Assembly (NCBI GenBank): GCA_003451785.1
Contig: DMJL01000202.1
Span: forward strand, 5,360-12,215
Reading direction: 5' to 3'
From: Bacteroidales bacterium
Lineage (GTDB): Bacteria; Bacteroidota; Bacteroidia; Bacteroidales; UBA7960
Length of the DNA: 6,856 bases
The notes beneath the pieces are model-generated. The model made no database searches. It had not been told where the DNA came from and saw nothing but the letters and a program-made list of their open reading frames with translations. Each line of letters starts with the position of its first letter. Within the stretch, counting starts at the first letter, position 1. This document shows positions 1-5,667 of this stretch, one piece after another. Both the position numbers and the translations under genes were made by a program.

Positions 1-305
1 ATTTTTTGGCTCGAACGCTCGGAAGTGAAAACAGCAATGGAGAAATTGTTTTTTATAGCTAAGTTGTTTGCTACGGATAACAAAAATGCTGTTTTACCCA
101 TTCCGGGTTTCACAGCAATCGTTATCAAATCTCCATTATGGAAGCCCCCTATCACATTATCCAGTTTTTTGAAACCGGTGGAAGTAGCATTGCCTGTTTT
201 AACGGCACCGTAGTTGTTGCGTAGTGTTTTGTTTACCAGATCGCGGATGCTGGTAAACCCAAACACCTCTGTTTGCTCTTTGATTTCTAAGGTGTTTAAT
301 TCCAT
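1..305 (-). CDS. DnaB/RecA-type P-loop ATPase, N-terminal part (runs off left edge)
   Basis: Only the first 101 codons are in the window; the gene continues past position 1. The start is the ATG at 305-303. The frame is open upstream only to a stop near 347 and has no other good start. After about 40 residues comes the start of a DnaB-type helicase C-terminal domain: TGFKKLDNVIGGF (residues 43-55), GDLITIA (58-64), a Walker A loop VKPGMGKT (65-72) and a second strand IAVFTSER (90-97), whose E96 sits where DnaB has its catalytic glutamate. Family members are hexameric or filament-forming ATPases acting on nucleic acid. The first Walker A position is Val rather than the usual Ala or Gly. The roughly 170-residue N-terminal DnaB domain is absent, so this is probably not the replicative helicase but a DnaB-like or RadA/KaiC-like accessory protein. 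It lies 64 bases downstream of the siaC-like gene on the same strand and could share its transcript. Fold assignment is firm; function is open. Confidence 0.8.
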   Translation of the reverse strand, partial: MELNTLEIKEQTEVFGFTSIRDLVNKTLRNNYGAVKTGNATSTGFKKLDNVIGGFHNGDLITIAVKPGMGKTAFLLSVANNLAIKNNFSIAVFTSERSSQK

Positions 306-369
306 GACATAGAATTTTGAATGTAAATGACTTGTGTTTATTATTTAATTTCTTTTCGCTTGCGAGGCA

Positions 370-771
370 TTATGGCTGTTCACTCACAAGTGTATATTGC
401 AGGTTTAATTCGTCCATAATTTCTTTCCAAGTTGCTGCCATCTCCTCATCGTCGGATAGCAAATACCAAAAAAACTCCAATCGAGTGCCTTTTGCCTCAA
501 ACTGCTTCAGCCTATACATTATTTGGTACAAATATTTAGACGAACTGGTATTAAAATATCCAACCGAAAACTCAACTTTAATCGTGCTAATTCCGGATTG
601 AAGAAGATTATCTATCCAATTCAACAATGGCTCAAAAAACCCGTAGGAGTTGTCGGGGTATGAATTCCCACGAATCCTTAGCAATCCTTCGGCATACAAA
701 AACTCGATACCAAATGTTGAAGTAGTAGGTTTTATCCGTAAATCTTTGTTTAAAATTTTACCATTTTTCAT
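370..771 (-). CDS. SiaC-family regulatory phosphoprotein (DUF1987)
   Basis: A 133-residue cytoplasmic protein matching the DUF1987/SiaC family along its length: LYAEGLLRIRGNSYPDN (residues 25-41), FFEPLLNWIDNLL (45-57), the signature YFNTSSSKYL (72-81) and a C-terminal acidic segment SDDEEM with a final helix (106-123). In Pseudomonas aeruginosa, SiaC is phosphorylated on the Thr of this signature by the kinase SiaB and dephosphorylated by the PP2C phosphatase SiaA. Unphosphorylated SiaC activates the diguanylate cyclase SiaD. The equivalent residue here is T75. I chose the ATG at 771-769 over a TTG at 798 because the family begins close to that Met and the extra nine residues match nothing I know. 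No SiaA, SiaB or cyclase gene is adjacent in the window, so its partner is unknown. The gene is divergent from the CarH-like regulator and may be co-transcribed with the DnaB-like ATPase downstream. Confidence 0.88.
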   Translation of the reverse strand: MKNGKILNKDLRIKPTTSTFGIEFLYAEGLLRIRGNSYPDNSYGFFEPLLNWIDNLLQSGISTIKVEFSVGYFNTSSSKYLYQIMYRLKQFEAKGTRLEFFWYLLSDDEEMAATWKEIMDELNLQYTLVSEQP

Positions 772-1084
772 GCAATAGAGCCGATTTAGAACCAACAAAA
801 GAAGTTAGCCAAGTTAGCAATAAAAATGCTGCATTCAGTTAATAGCCTAAAAAATTTCTTCTTAAAATTTGCCCATGCAGTCAAAATGTTTTGTCAAATC
901 TCAAGTTGAACAAGTTCGATGAATAAATGTTTATCTGTGGAGATTGTGTTTCTCAGTTAATTACCACTCCAAACGATGCAACATTCTGCATTTTTTGAAC
1001 TTTAGCTGACGCTTTTTGTCGTTTAACAATGAATCAATAATAATTCAACATTCCGTAAAGGTGGGTCTTACTCTGTCAAAAAAA
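772..1084. other. Divergent intergenic region between siaC-like and carH-like genes
   Basis: This 313-base AT-rich spacer must carry the promoters of both flanking genes, but I see no perfect TAnnTTTG box on either strand. Weak plus-strand candidate: TATCTGTG (932-939, one mismatch), with TTG at 906-908, 23 bases upstream. Other structure: a tandem 9-base repeat AAGTTAGC(C/A) at 802-819; small palindromes AATGC-T-GCATT (825-835) and ATGCA-N6-TGCAT (976-991), both possible by chance; and TTTAACAA at 1022-1029, the same core as in the inverted repeat upstream of the sigma gene, 56 bases before the carH-like ATG. No RNA gene or small coding frame was recognised. Confidence 0.6.
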
Positions 1085-1972
1085 ATGGCATCGTACTCAA
1101 TCAACGATTTAGAAAAAATTACGGGAATCAAGGCGCATACCATTAGAATATGGGAGAAGCGGTACGATGTGGTGCATCCCGACCGCACGCCTACCAATAT
1201 ACGGTATTATTCGGATGCAGACTTAGTGCGATTGCTCAATATAAGCACCTTAAACCGATATGGTTTTCGCATTTCCGAGATAGTTGCACTTCCCCATGGT
1301 GAACTTACACAAAAAATATCGGAGCTATCCTTATCGGGCAGCGATTTCGAGAGTCAGATAAACAGCCTAATACTTTCCATGCTCAATTTGGATGAAGACC
1401 TGTTTGAGAAAGTATTCTCTGCATCTGTTCTGAAAATTGGGTTTGAGAAAACCATTACACAGATTTTATATCCGCTTCTTGAGCGGATTGGTATGTTTTG
1501 GCAAATTGGCACAATAAACCCAGGCCAAGAACATTTTATTTCTAACCTGATCAGGCAAAAGATTATTGTAGCCATTGATGCCCAAAGAACTCAGCTATCT
1601 GCATCAGCGAAAAGCTTTTTGCTGTATCTGCCAGAAAATGAACCACACGAATTGGGTCTGTTATTTTTGCACTTTTTGCTGAAAAGGGATGGCAATAAAT
1701 CCTACTATTTAGGTCAGAATGTGCCCTTCGAAGCACTTGTTGAAATTTGCGCAAAAGTGCAGGTCGATTACCTGATTACCTACCTAATCTCTTCATTTTC
1801 CAAAAAAGAGATTCCCTTTTATCTTAGCAAACTTTCAGAATCGTTTCCTGAAAAGAAAATATTCATAACCGGCTTACAGGCACGAAAAATAGACTTCGCG
1901 TTACCCAAAAACATTTGCTTGTTTAACACAAGTGTAGAGTTATTAGAAAAACTGAAAGCCAAAGTCGACTGA
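1085..1972 (+). CDS. MerR-family regulator with B12-binding domain (CarH/LitR-like photoreceptor repressor)
   Basis: 295 residues. An N-terminal MerR winged helix is clear: YSINDLEKITGIKAHTIRIW (residues 4-23), then an EKRY-to-RYYSD wing (24-43) and a second helical pair to about residue 70. A helical bundle follows (about 90-165) with W139-x9-E149-H150, the Wx9EH motif that cups the adenosyl group in CarH photoreceptors. Last is a Rossmann-like cobalamin domain (176-295) with E186-P-H188-E-L-G191 (ExHxxG; H188 would be the lower cobalt ligand), TYL (232-234) in place of SxL, and G263 in place of GG. CarH proteins form DNA-bound tetramers with adenosylcobalamin in the dark and fall apart in light, releasing promoters often tied to carotenoid synthesis. 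The ATG at 1085 is preferred to an in-frame TTG at 1016 because the MerR domain starts right after it. An ECF sigma gene follows on the same strand, a familiar partnership in Bacteroidota. Family assignment is strong; light sensing is inferred. Confidence 0.9.
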   Translation: MASYSINDLEKITGIKAHTIRIWEKRYDVVHPDRTPTNIRYYSDADLVRLLNISTLNRYGFRISEIVALPHGELTQKISELSLSGSDFESQINSLILSMLNLDEDLFEKVFSASVLKIGFEKTITQILYPLLERIGMFWQIGTINPGQEHFISNLIRQKIIVAIDAQRTQLSASAKSFLLYLPENEPHELGLLFLHFLLKRDGNKSYYLGQNVPFEALVEICAKVQVDYLITYLISSFSKKEIPFYLSKLSESFPEKKIFITGLQARKIDFALPKNICLFNTSVELLEKLKAKVD

Positions 1973-2064
1973 TTTCTTATCACCTGTTCATCATTCCATT
2001 CATAGTTTAAGATAGATAGCTCACTTTTTTTTTTGGGCTATTTTCACTTTTGCGCCAACAGCAA

Positions 2065-2089
2065 AAAAACTTTTATCATAGGAGTTTTT
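2065..2089 (+). terminator. Possible weak terminator after the carH-like gene
   Basis: Arms AAAAACT (2065-2071) and AGTTTTT (2083-2089) can form a 7-bp A/T-rich stem around an 11-base loop, with the T-run forming the right arm. It lies about 93 bases after the carH-like stop codon. The stem is weak in G/C, so this is only a candidate. Confidence 0.25.
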
Positions 2090-2131
2090 CTGCTCAAAAT
2101 TTCGCAAACAGCTTTGTAAGTATCTTTAGCA

Positions 2132-2145
2132 AAGATTTAACAAAA
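2132..2145 (+). promoter_or_regulatory. Left arm of 14-bp inverted repeat, candidate operator
   Basis: AAGATTTAACAAAA is the exact reverse complement of 2254-2267, 108 bases away. A second TTAACAAAA follows 11 bases after the first, giving two direct half-sites on one face of the helix. This arm lies upstream of the first sigma-gene promoter candidate. It could be an operator for the CarH-like repressor; this is inferred from position and symmetry only. Confidence 0.4.
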
Positions 2146-2170
2146 CATTAACAAAAAAATATTTTTCTAA

Positions 2171-2202
2171 TGTGCAATTCAGTAATTATTTACCTAATTT
2201 TG
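2171..2202 (+). promoter_or_regulatory. Candidate distal promoter (P1) of the sigma gene
   Basis: A perfect Bacteroidota -7 box TAATTTTG lies at 2195-2202. TGTG, one mismatch from TTTG, lies at 2171-2174, giving a 20-base spacer. Transcription would start near 2209 and give a leader of about 130 bases containing the right arm of the inverted repeat. Confidence 0.45.
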
Positions 2203-2253
2203 CTCCACAAACAAGCACTTTAGCAAGTCAATAAAGCAATATAATACCTTAAT

Positions 2254-2267
2254 TTTTGTTAAATCTT
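2254..2267 (+). promoter_or_regulatory. Right arm of 14-bp inverted repeat, candidate operator
   Basis: TTTTGTTAAATCTT is the exact reverse complement of 2132-2145. It sits between the two sigma-gene promoter candidates, 10 bases upstream of the -33 element of the proximal one, where a bound repressor could block polymerase or loop to the left arm. Its role is inferred. Confidence 0.4.
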
Positions 2268-2277
2268 AATTCACCTA

Positions 2278-2308
2278 TTGACAAGCGTTATTATTGTGTT
2301 TAATTTTG
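2278..2308 (+). promoter_or_regulatory. Candidate proximal promoter (P2) of the sigma gene
   Basis: TTGACA at 2278-2283 supplies the -33 TTG, and TAATTTTG at 2301-2308 matches the Bacteroidota -7 consensus TAnnTTTG at every fixed base. The spacer between TTG and TA is 20 bases, the usual distance. Transcription would start near 2313-2315, about 26 bases before the sigma-factor ATG. Confidence 0.65.
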
Positions 2309-2339
2309 TCGTCGAATCATTAAACAAAATATTATTGCA

Positions 2340-2846
2340 ATGACACCTTTTGAATTTAATTCTAAGCTTTTGGGGTTGCAGAAAAATTTAAGCTATTTTG
2401 CCTACACGCTTACTTCCAACTACGAGGATGCGCAAGATTTGGTGCAGGAAACTTTTCTCAAGGCACTGTCGAACCGCGAAAAATTTACCGACGACTCGAA
2501 TTTGAAGGCATGGGCATTTACCATCATGAAGAACACTTTCATCAACAACTATCGGCAGAGCGTTCGCAATAATACCCTTTTGGATAAGACTGACGATCTG
2601 TACTATCTCAATTTATCGAAGGAAAGCAAGGAAGGGCAGCCCGATTCGAGCTATCATGTGAAAGAGATTCAGAAGGAAATCGGAAAAATTGATGAAGACC
2701 AACGCAAACCATTTGAGATGTACAACAATGGTTTTAAATACAAGGAAATTGCTGACGAGTTGAGCCTTTCAATTGGAACTGTGAAAAGCAGGATTTTTTT
2801 CACTCGAAAGAAATTGATGGAAGCTTTGGATGGAAGCCGAAAATAA
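2340..2846 (+). CDS. ECF-type RNA polymerase sigma-70 family factor
   Basis: 168 residues, the usual ECF size, with only regions 2 and 4. Region 2 spans about residues 14-75: YEDAQDLVQETFLKA (28-42) is the core-binding helix pair, and LKAWAFTIMKNTFINNYR (55-72) is the -10 recognition part. After a charged linker (about 76-105), region 4 (107-165) carries the helix-turn-helix GFKYKEIADELSLSIGTVKS (131-150) that reads the -35 element. It would redirect RNA polymerase to a dedicated promoter set. No anti-sigma factor gene is next to it. Instead the CarH-like repressor lies upstream, so control may be transcriptional, through light or B12, rather than by sequestration; that is inference. The ATG at 2340 is the natural start, with no Shine-Dalgarno, 32 bases after the proximal promoter's -7 box. 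A strong terminator follows the stop and isolates it from aspartate kinase. Confidence 0.92.
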   Translation: MTPFEFNSKLLGLQKNLSYFAYTLTSNYEDAQDLVQETFLKALSNREKFTDDSNLKAWAFTIMKNTFINNYRQSVRNNTLLDKTDDLYYLNLSKESKEGQPDSSYHVKEIQKEIGKIDEDQRKPFEMYNNGFKYKEIADELSLSIGTVKSRIFFTRKKLMEALDGSRK

Positions 2847-2882
2847 CTGTTGAATTTCATCAGCAGCAAATCATTTTGCCTA

Positions 2883-2907
2883 AAACCCGACCAATAAGGT
2901 CGGGTTT
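2883..2907 (+). terminator. Rho-independent terminator after the sigma gene
   Basis: A perfect 10-bp stem, AAACCCGACC (2883-2892) and GGTCGGGTTT (2898-2907), closes a 5-base loop AATAA. The T-rich right arm runs into CTTATTT. It begins 36 bases after the sigma-factor stop and separates that gene from the aspartate kinase promoter. It lies inside an in-frame N-terminal extension of the kinase, which argues against that extension being translated. Confidence 0.85.
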
Positions 2908-2911
2908 CTTA

Positions 2912-2941
2912 TTTATAAGACAGGTAGAATTGTTAATTTTG
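2912..2941 (+). promoter_or_regulatory. Candidate promoter of aspartate kinase
   Basis: TAATTTTG at 2934-2941 matches the Bacteroidota -7 box, and TTTA at 2912-2915 stands at the -33 position, one mismatch from TTTG. It lies directly behind the terminator. The transcript would start near 2946-2948, giving a leader of about 22 bases that includes the ribosome binding site AAGGA (2956-2960), 8 bases before the ATG. Confidence 0.55.
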
Positions 2942-2968
2942 CTAACTCACAACATAAGGATAGTAAGA

Positions 2969-4264
2969 ATGCAAGTGTTCAAATTTGGGGGGGCTAGCGT
3001 AAAAAACCCCGATGCAGTGCGCAATGTGGCTTCGGTAATAAGGCATTACGGCGAAAAGCATCTGGTGGTTGTGATTTCGGCTATGGGAAAAATAACCAAT
3101 GCCTTGGAAGAGCTTACCCAAAATTACATGGAAATGAACCATGAAAAAGTAATGGAAAAGTTCCATGAAATAAAGGACTTTCACTTGGAAATTGCGCAGA
3201 AGCTTTTTGAAGATCCTAAGCATCCTGTATTTTTTCATATCGAACAGATTTTTTTTCATCTCCTAAGATACATACAGGAGCCACCTTCGAGAAGCTACAA
3301 TTACGAGTACGACCGGATTGTATCAAGCGGGGAAATAGTTTCCACCTATATTGTTAGCCATTATTTGAATTATGTGGGTGTGGCCAATCAGTGGTACGAT
3401 GCCCGGAAGCTGATCGTTACCGACTCTAATTTTCGCGATGCGTCGGTAGATTGGATCTTGACACCCCAATTAGCAAATAAAGCGCTATCGCCCTATATGG
3501 CAGGCTCCAACAATAACAAGCCTGGCATAGTGATAACACAGGGGTTTATTGGGAGTACCAATCAGGGGTTTACCACCACACTTGGGCGCGAAGGGTCAGA
3601 TTACTCAGCAGCGATTTTGGCGTATGCCCTCAAGGCAAAAGAAGTGGTTATCTGGAAAGATGTGCCAGGTCTGCTCAATGCCGACCCAAAGATTCATAAT
3701 GATGCATGCCTGCTGCCTAATATCAGCTATCAGGAAGCTATAGAACTTTCTTATTATGGTGCCACCGTAATACATCCGAAAACTATAAAACCGCTTTTGA
3801 GTAGAAACATTCCCCTAAGGGTGAAATCGTTTACCGATCCTGCTTTGCCCGGGAGCATTATCAACAATATTTCGGAAAACGACAACAAGGTTCCAAGTTT
3901 CATTTGGAAAAGCAACCAAATGTTGGTTTCTATTTTTCCTAAAGATTTTAGTTTTATAGCTGAGAAAAACCTATCAAGGATTTTTTCGGATTTTGCCAAG
4001 CACAGCATAAAAGTGAATCTGATGCAAAATTCGGCAATCAGTTTTTCTGTATGTTTTGATTACGACAGGATAAATACTCCTGCTCTACTTGCCGACTTGC
4101 AGAAAAATTTCAACATTAAATACAACAAGGATCTGAAGCTCGTAACCATAAGGCATTACGAAAGTGCCAATGCAGATAAGATGTTTGAGAACTACACCAT
4201 ATTTCTGGAACAAAAAAGTAGGGTAACACTTCAAATGGTTTTGAAACCAATTGAAAAAGTTTAG
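2969..4264 (+). CDS. lysC: Aspartate kinase (monofunctional aspartokinase)
   Basis: 431 residues. It phosphorylates L-aspartate with ATP, the first step to lysine/diaminopimelate, threonine, methionine and isoleucine, in the cytoplasm. The kinase domain (about 1-300) shows KFGGASV (5-11), VVVISAMGKITNAL (33-46), SSGE (119-122), TTLGREGSDYSAA (203-215), WKDVPGLLNADP (229-240) and YYGATVIHPKTI (262-273), all standard family motifs. A C-terminal regulatory region (about 308-431) has the length of two ACT domains, but they are divergent and I cannot read off effector residues. The ATG at 2969 is preferred because KFGG follows at once and AAGGA lies 8 bases upstream. The longer frame starting at TTG 2876 would read through the terminator and promoter. 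No homoserine dehydrogenase domain is fused. The stop TAG overlaps the stop of the convergent PP2C-like/LysM gene. The lysC symbol is by analogy; the paralogue class is uncertain. Confidence 0.93.
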   Translation: MQVFKFGGASVKNPDAVRNVASVIRHYGEKHLVVVISAMGKITNALEELTQNYMEMNHEKVMEKFHEIKDFHLEIAQKLFEDPKHPVFFHIEQIFFHLLRYIQEPPSRSYNYEYDRIVSSGEIVSTYIVSHYLNYVGVANQWYDARKLIVTDSNFRDASVDWILTPQLANKALSPYMAGSNNNKPGIVITQGFIGSTNQGFTTTLGREGSDYSAAILAYALKAKEVVIWKDVPGLLNADPKIHNDACLLPNISYQEAIELSYYGATVIHPKTIKPLLSRNIPLRVKSFTDPALPGSIINNISENDNKVPSFIWKSNQMLVSIFPKDFSFIAEKNLSRIFSDFAKHSIKVNLMQNSAISFSVCFDYDRINTPALLADLQKNFNIKYNKDLKLVTIRHYESANADKMFENYTIFLEQKSRVTLQMVLKPIEKV

Positions 4265-5580
4265 TTTGCAGCAGATGCCCTGCTCATAAACTGCCTAACA
4301 AATTCTTCGTTTGCATTTTGGCAGGCATTTCCAACCCTGTCTAATGAAAATTCCCTGTAGAAATTGGGATTAAGGCGGCGGCTTGCTGAGAATTTCACGG
4401 GAATCATAAGCACAGAATTTGCTATGGGATTTTCATCCCCATCAAATCTGCCACGGTTGGGTGGGTGATTTCTTATAAACCAAGAACAAACCGAAAATCT
4501 CTGGTAAATTCTGTTCCAAGTATCGCCAGGCACCACAGTGTAACTAACATCCTCAGGCAATGCCGGGGTAGCTGCCTGAGCTGGTTGTTGCGGCTCTGGC
4601 TGCACTGTAGCGGCCGCTGGTGGCACTTCTGGTTCTTGAGTAACCTCTTCTGCCGGTATGGCTGGTGTTGTAATGGTTTCTGTTGTTGGAGTTGCCGGAT
4701 TGAATAAAAACAGATCGTAAATTATGTACGACGCAAGGAGCACCCCAACGATTATTAACAAATACCTCCACTTCCAAAGTCTGCTTTTTACGCTCGCAAC
4801 ATCTGCCACCTTGTCGGCACTTGCAGCTACCAATGGTTTCACAGGGGCGTAGGTGCGTTTGGATTGTTCGAGGTTGTAAAAATTAATTAGGGTAGTAGCT
4901 GCTGAATTTGCTTGTGGTGATGCTGAGATTAGTTTGTGTAGCTTTTGTGCTTTGGTATGGGTTGGCATTCTATCGGCTAACAAATCCAACAACTGATTAT
5001 CTCGCAGGTCGGAGAAAACACCCCCCACTGTGAGCAGTAAAAAGTCTCCATCAATTGGCACTATAGGACTAGAGCTTACAAATGGCTCAAAATGCCTATT
5101 TACTCCAAGACCTTCGTGGGTACTTTCAATGGTTAAGCCAAAATCTTTGGTCGGAAAGCCTTTTCCTGTAAGGTGGATAATTTTTTTACCCGTATATAAG
5201 GATACCGATGCGTCGCCAGTCCAACTGTAATAAACCTTTTGATCTTTGATGACTACACATAACATGCCTACTTGATTTCCTACCGAATTAGGATCCTTCC
5301 GCTTTTTCTCGAAAAGAAAGCCGTTGATATACACCATAGTATTAGCAACTGCCTCTATAGGATCGTCCACAATTTCGTTCTCAAGGTAGTATGGAGCCCT
5401 CTGATTTATGATTTCGCAGGTTTGCTGTAACTCGCCATAGGTTCTCTGCGAAACTGCCAAAACAAAAACAAAACCATTGGGAGTATCGAAAGCATTAGCT
5501 TGACATACTTTTTGACTATCATCGGGATTGCCGACGATTGCCGAAAACTCGAAATTCTTCAATTTGATTGTGCCGTTCAT
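4261..5580 (-). CDS. Membrane-anchored PP2C-like pseudophosphatase with periplasmic LysM domain
   Basis: 439 residues in three parts. Residues 1-235 resemble a PP2C/PPM phosphatase: VFVLAVS (38-44) where active enzymes have a strand ending in ADG, TGDASVSLY (121-129) matching GDSRAYL, LLLTVGGVF (181-189) matching LLLxSDGL, and NSAATTLI (225-232) near the usual DNxT. The metal-binding aspartates are replaced (V43, G186 and A224 by my alignment), so it is probably inactive and may bind or scaffold a partner. One membrane helix follows (271-293), preceded by basic residues that suggest an inside N terminus. A Pro/Ala/Glu/Gln/Thr-rich linker (295-343) leads to a LysM domain (YTVVPGDTWNRIYQRF, 347-362, to about 395) that would bind peptidoglycan, and a 40-residue tail. 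Cys365 and Cys420 could pair in the periplasm. The ATG at 5580 has AAAGGA (5589-5594) upstream. It lies 87 bases behind ksgA on the same strand. Function unknown. Confidence 0.82.
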   Translation of the reverse strand: MNGTIKLKNFEFSAIVGNPDDSQKVCQANAFDTPNGFVFVLAVSQRTYGELQQTCEIINQRAPYYLENEIVDDPIEAVANTMVYINGFLFEKKRKDPNSVGNQVGMLCVVIKDQKVYYSWTGDASVSLYTGKKIIHLTGKGFPTKDFGLTIESTHEGLGVNRHFEPFVSSSPIVPIDGDFLLLTVGGVFSDLRDNQLLDLLADRMPTHTKAQKLHKLISASPQANSAATTLINFYNLEQSKRTYAPVKPLVAASADKVADVASVKSRLWKWRYLLIIVGVLLASYIIYDLFLFNPATPTTETITTPAIPAEEVTQEPEVPPAAATVQPEPQQPAQAATPALPEDVSYTVVPGDTWNRIYQRFSVCSWFIRNHPPNRGRFDGDENPIANSVLMIPVKFSASRRLNPNFYREFSLDRVGNACQNANEEFVRQFMSRASAAN

Positions 5581-5631
5581 AATTAGTGTCCTTTAGGTTT
5601 ACCCTTTTGTGCCTAAATACAACTTCGTGTG

Positions 5632-5659
5632 CAAAATAGTAATTTTTATCCTAAACAAA
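5632..5659 (-). promoter_or_regulatory. Weak promoter candidate for the PP2C-like/LysM gene
   Basis: On the minus strand TTTG (5659-5656) precedes CTATTTTG (5639-5632), an imperfect -7 box, with a somewhat short spacer of 16-17 bases. It lies in the 87-base gap after ksgA. Read-through from ksgA is equally possible, since no terminator is seen in the gap. Confidence 0.25.
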
Positions 5660-5667
5660 GCAAAAAT

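Larger units (their letters stand above)
1973..2339. other. AT-rich regulatory intergenic region upstream of the sigma factor
   Basis: This 367-base spacer has no coding frame worth calling. Its first part (to about 2090) shows only weak hairpins. The second half is regulatory-looking: two TAATTTTG -7 boxes with suitably placed -33 elements (2171-2202 and 2278-2308), and a perfect 14-bp inverted repeat whose arms flank the first promoter. TTAACAAAA also occurs twice with an 11-base period (2137-2145 and 2148-2156), about one helical turn. Smaller arms ATTTTGT/ACAAAAT (2303-2309 and 2324-2330) flank the likely start site of the second promoter. Confidence 0.7.

Noticed and set aside
345..375. 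TCGC-TT-GCGA dyad between the siaC-like and DnaB-like genes as a terminator
   Set aside because: The stem is four pairs with a two-base loop, and no T-run follows in the direction of transcription.
317..601. 94-residue plus-strand frame over the siaC-like gene
   Set aside because: It is antisense to the conserved SiaC domain, whose motifs read clearly on the minus strand.
772..798. TTG start at 798 for the siaC-like gene
   Set aside because: It adds nine residues unlike the family; the ATG at 771 gives a normal N terminus.
825..835. Palindrome AATGC-T-GCATT, with a related ATGCAGCAT at 6654-6662, as a shared operator
   Set aside because: Five-bp arms with a one-base centre are expected several times by chance in a window this size.
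1016..1084. 23-residue extension of the CarH-like protein from TTG 1016
   Set aside because: The MerR domain starts directly after the ATG at 1085, and the extension has no family likeness.
2876..2968. In-frame N-terminal extension of aspartate kinase starting at TTG 2876
   Set aside because: It would translate the terminator hairpin and the promoter. The family N terminus KFGG begins right after the ATG at 2969, which has AAGGA upstream.
2942..3259. 105-residue minus-strand frame inside aspartate kinase
   Set aside because: It is the antisense shadow of a strongly conserved gene and matches no family.
4465..4777. Two frames of 74-80 residues over the Pro/Ala-rich linker of the LysM protein
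   Set aside because: They are low-complexity shadows of the linker codons in other frames.
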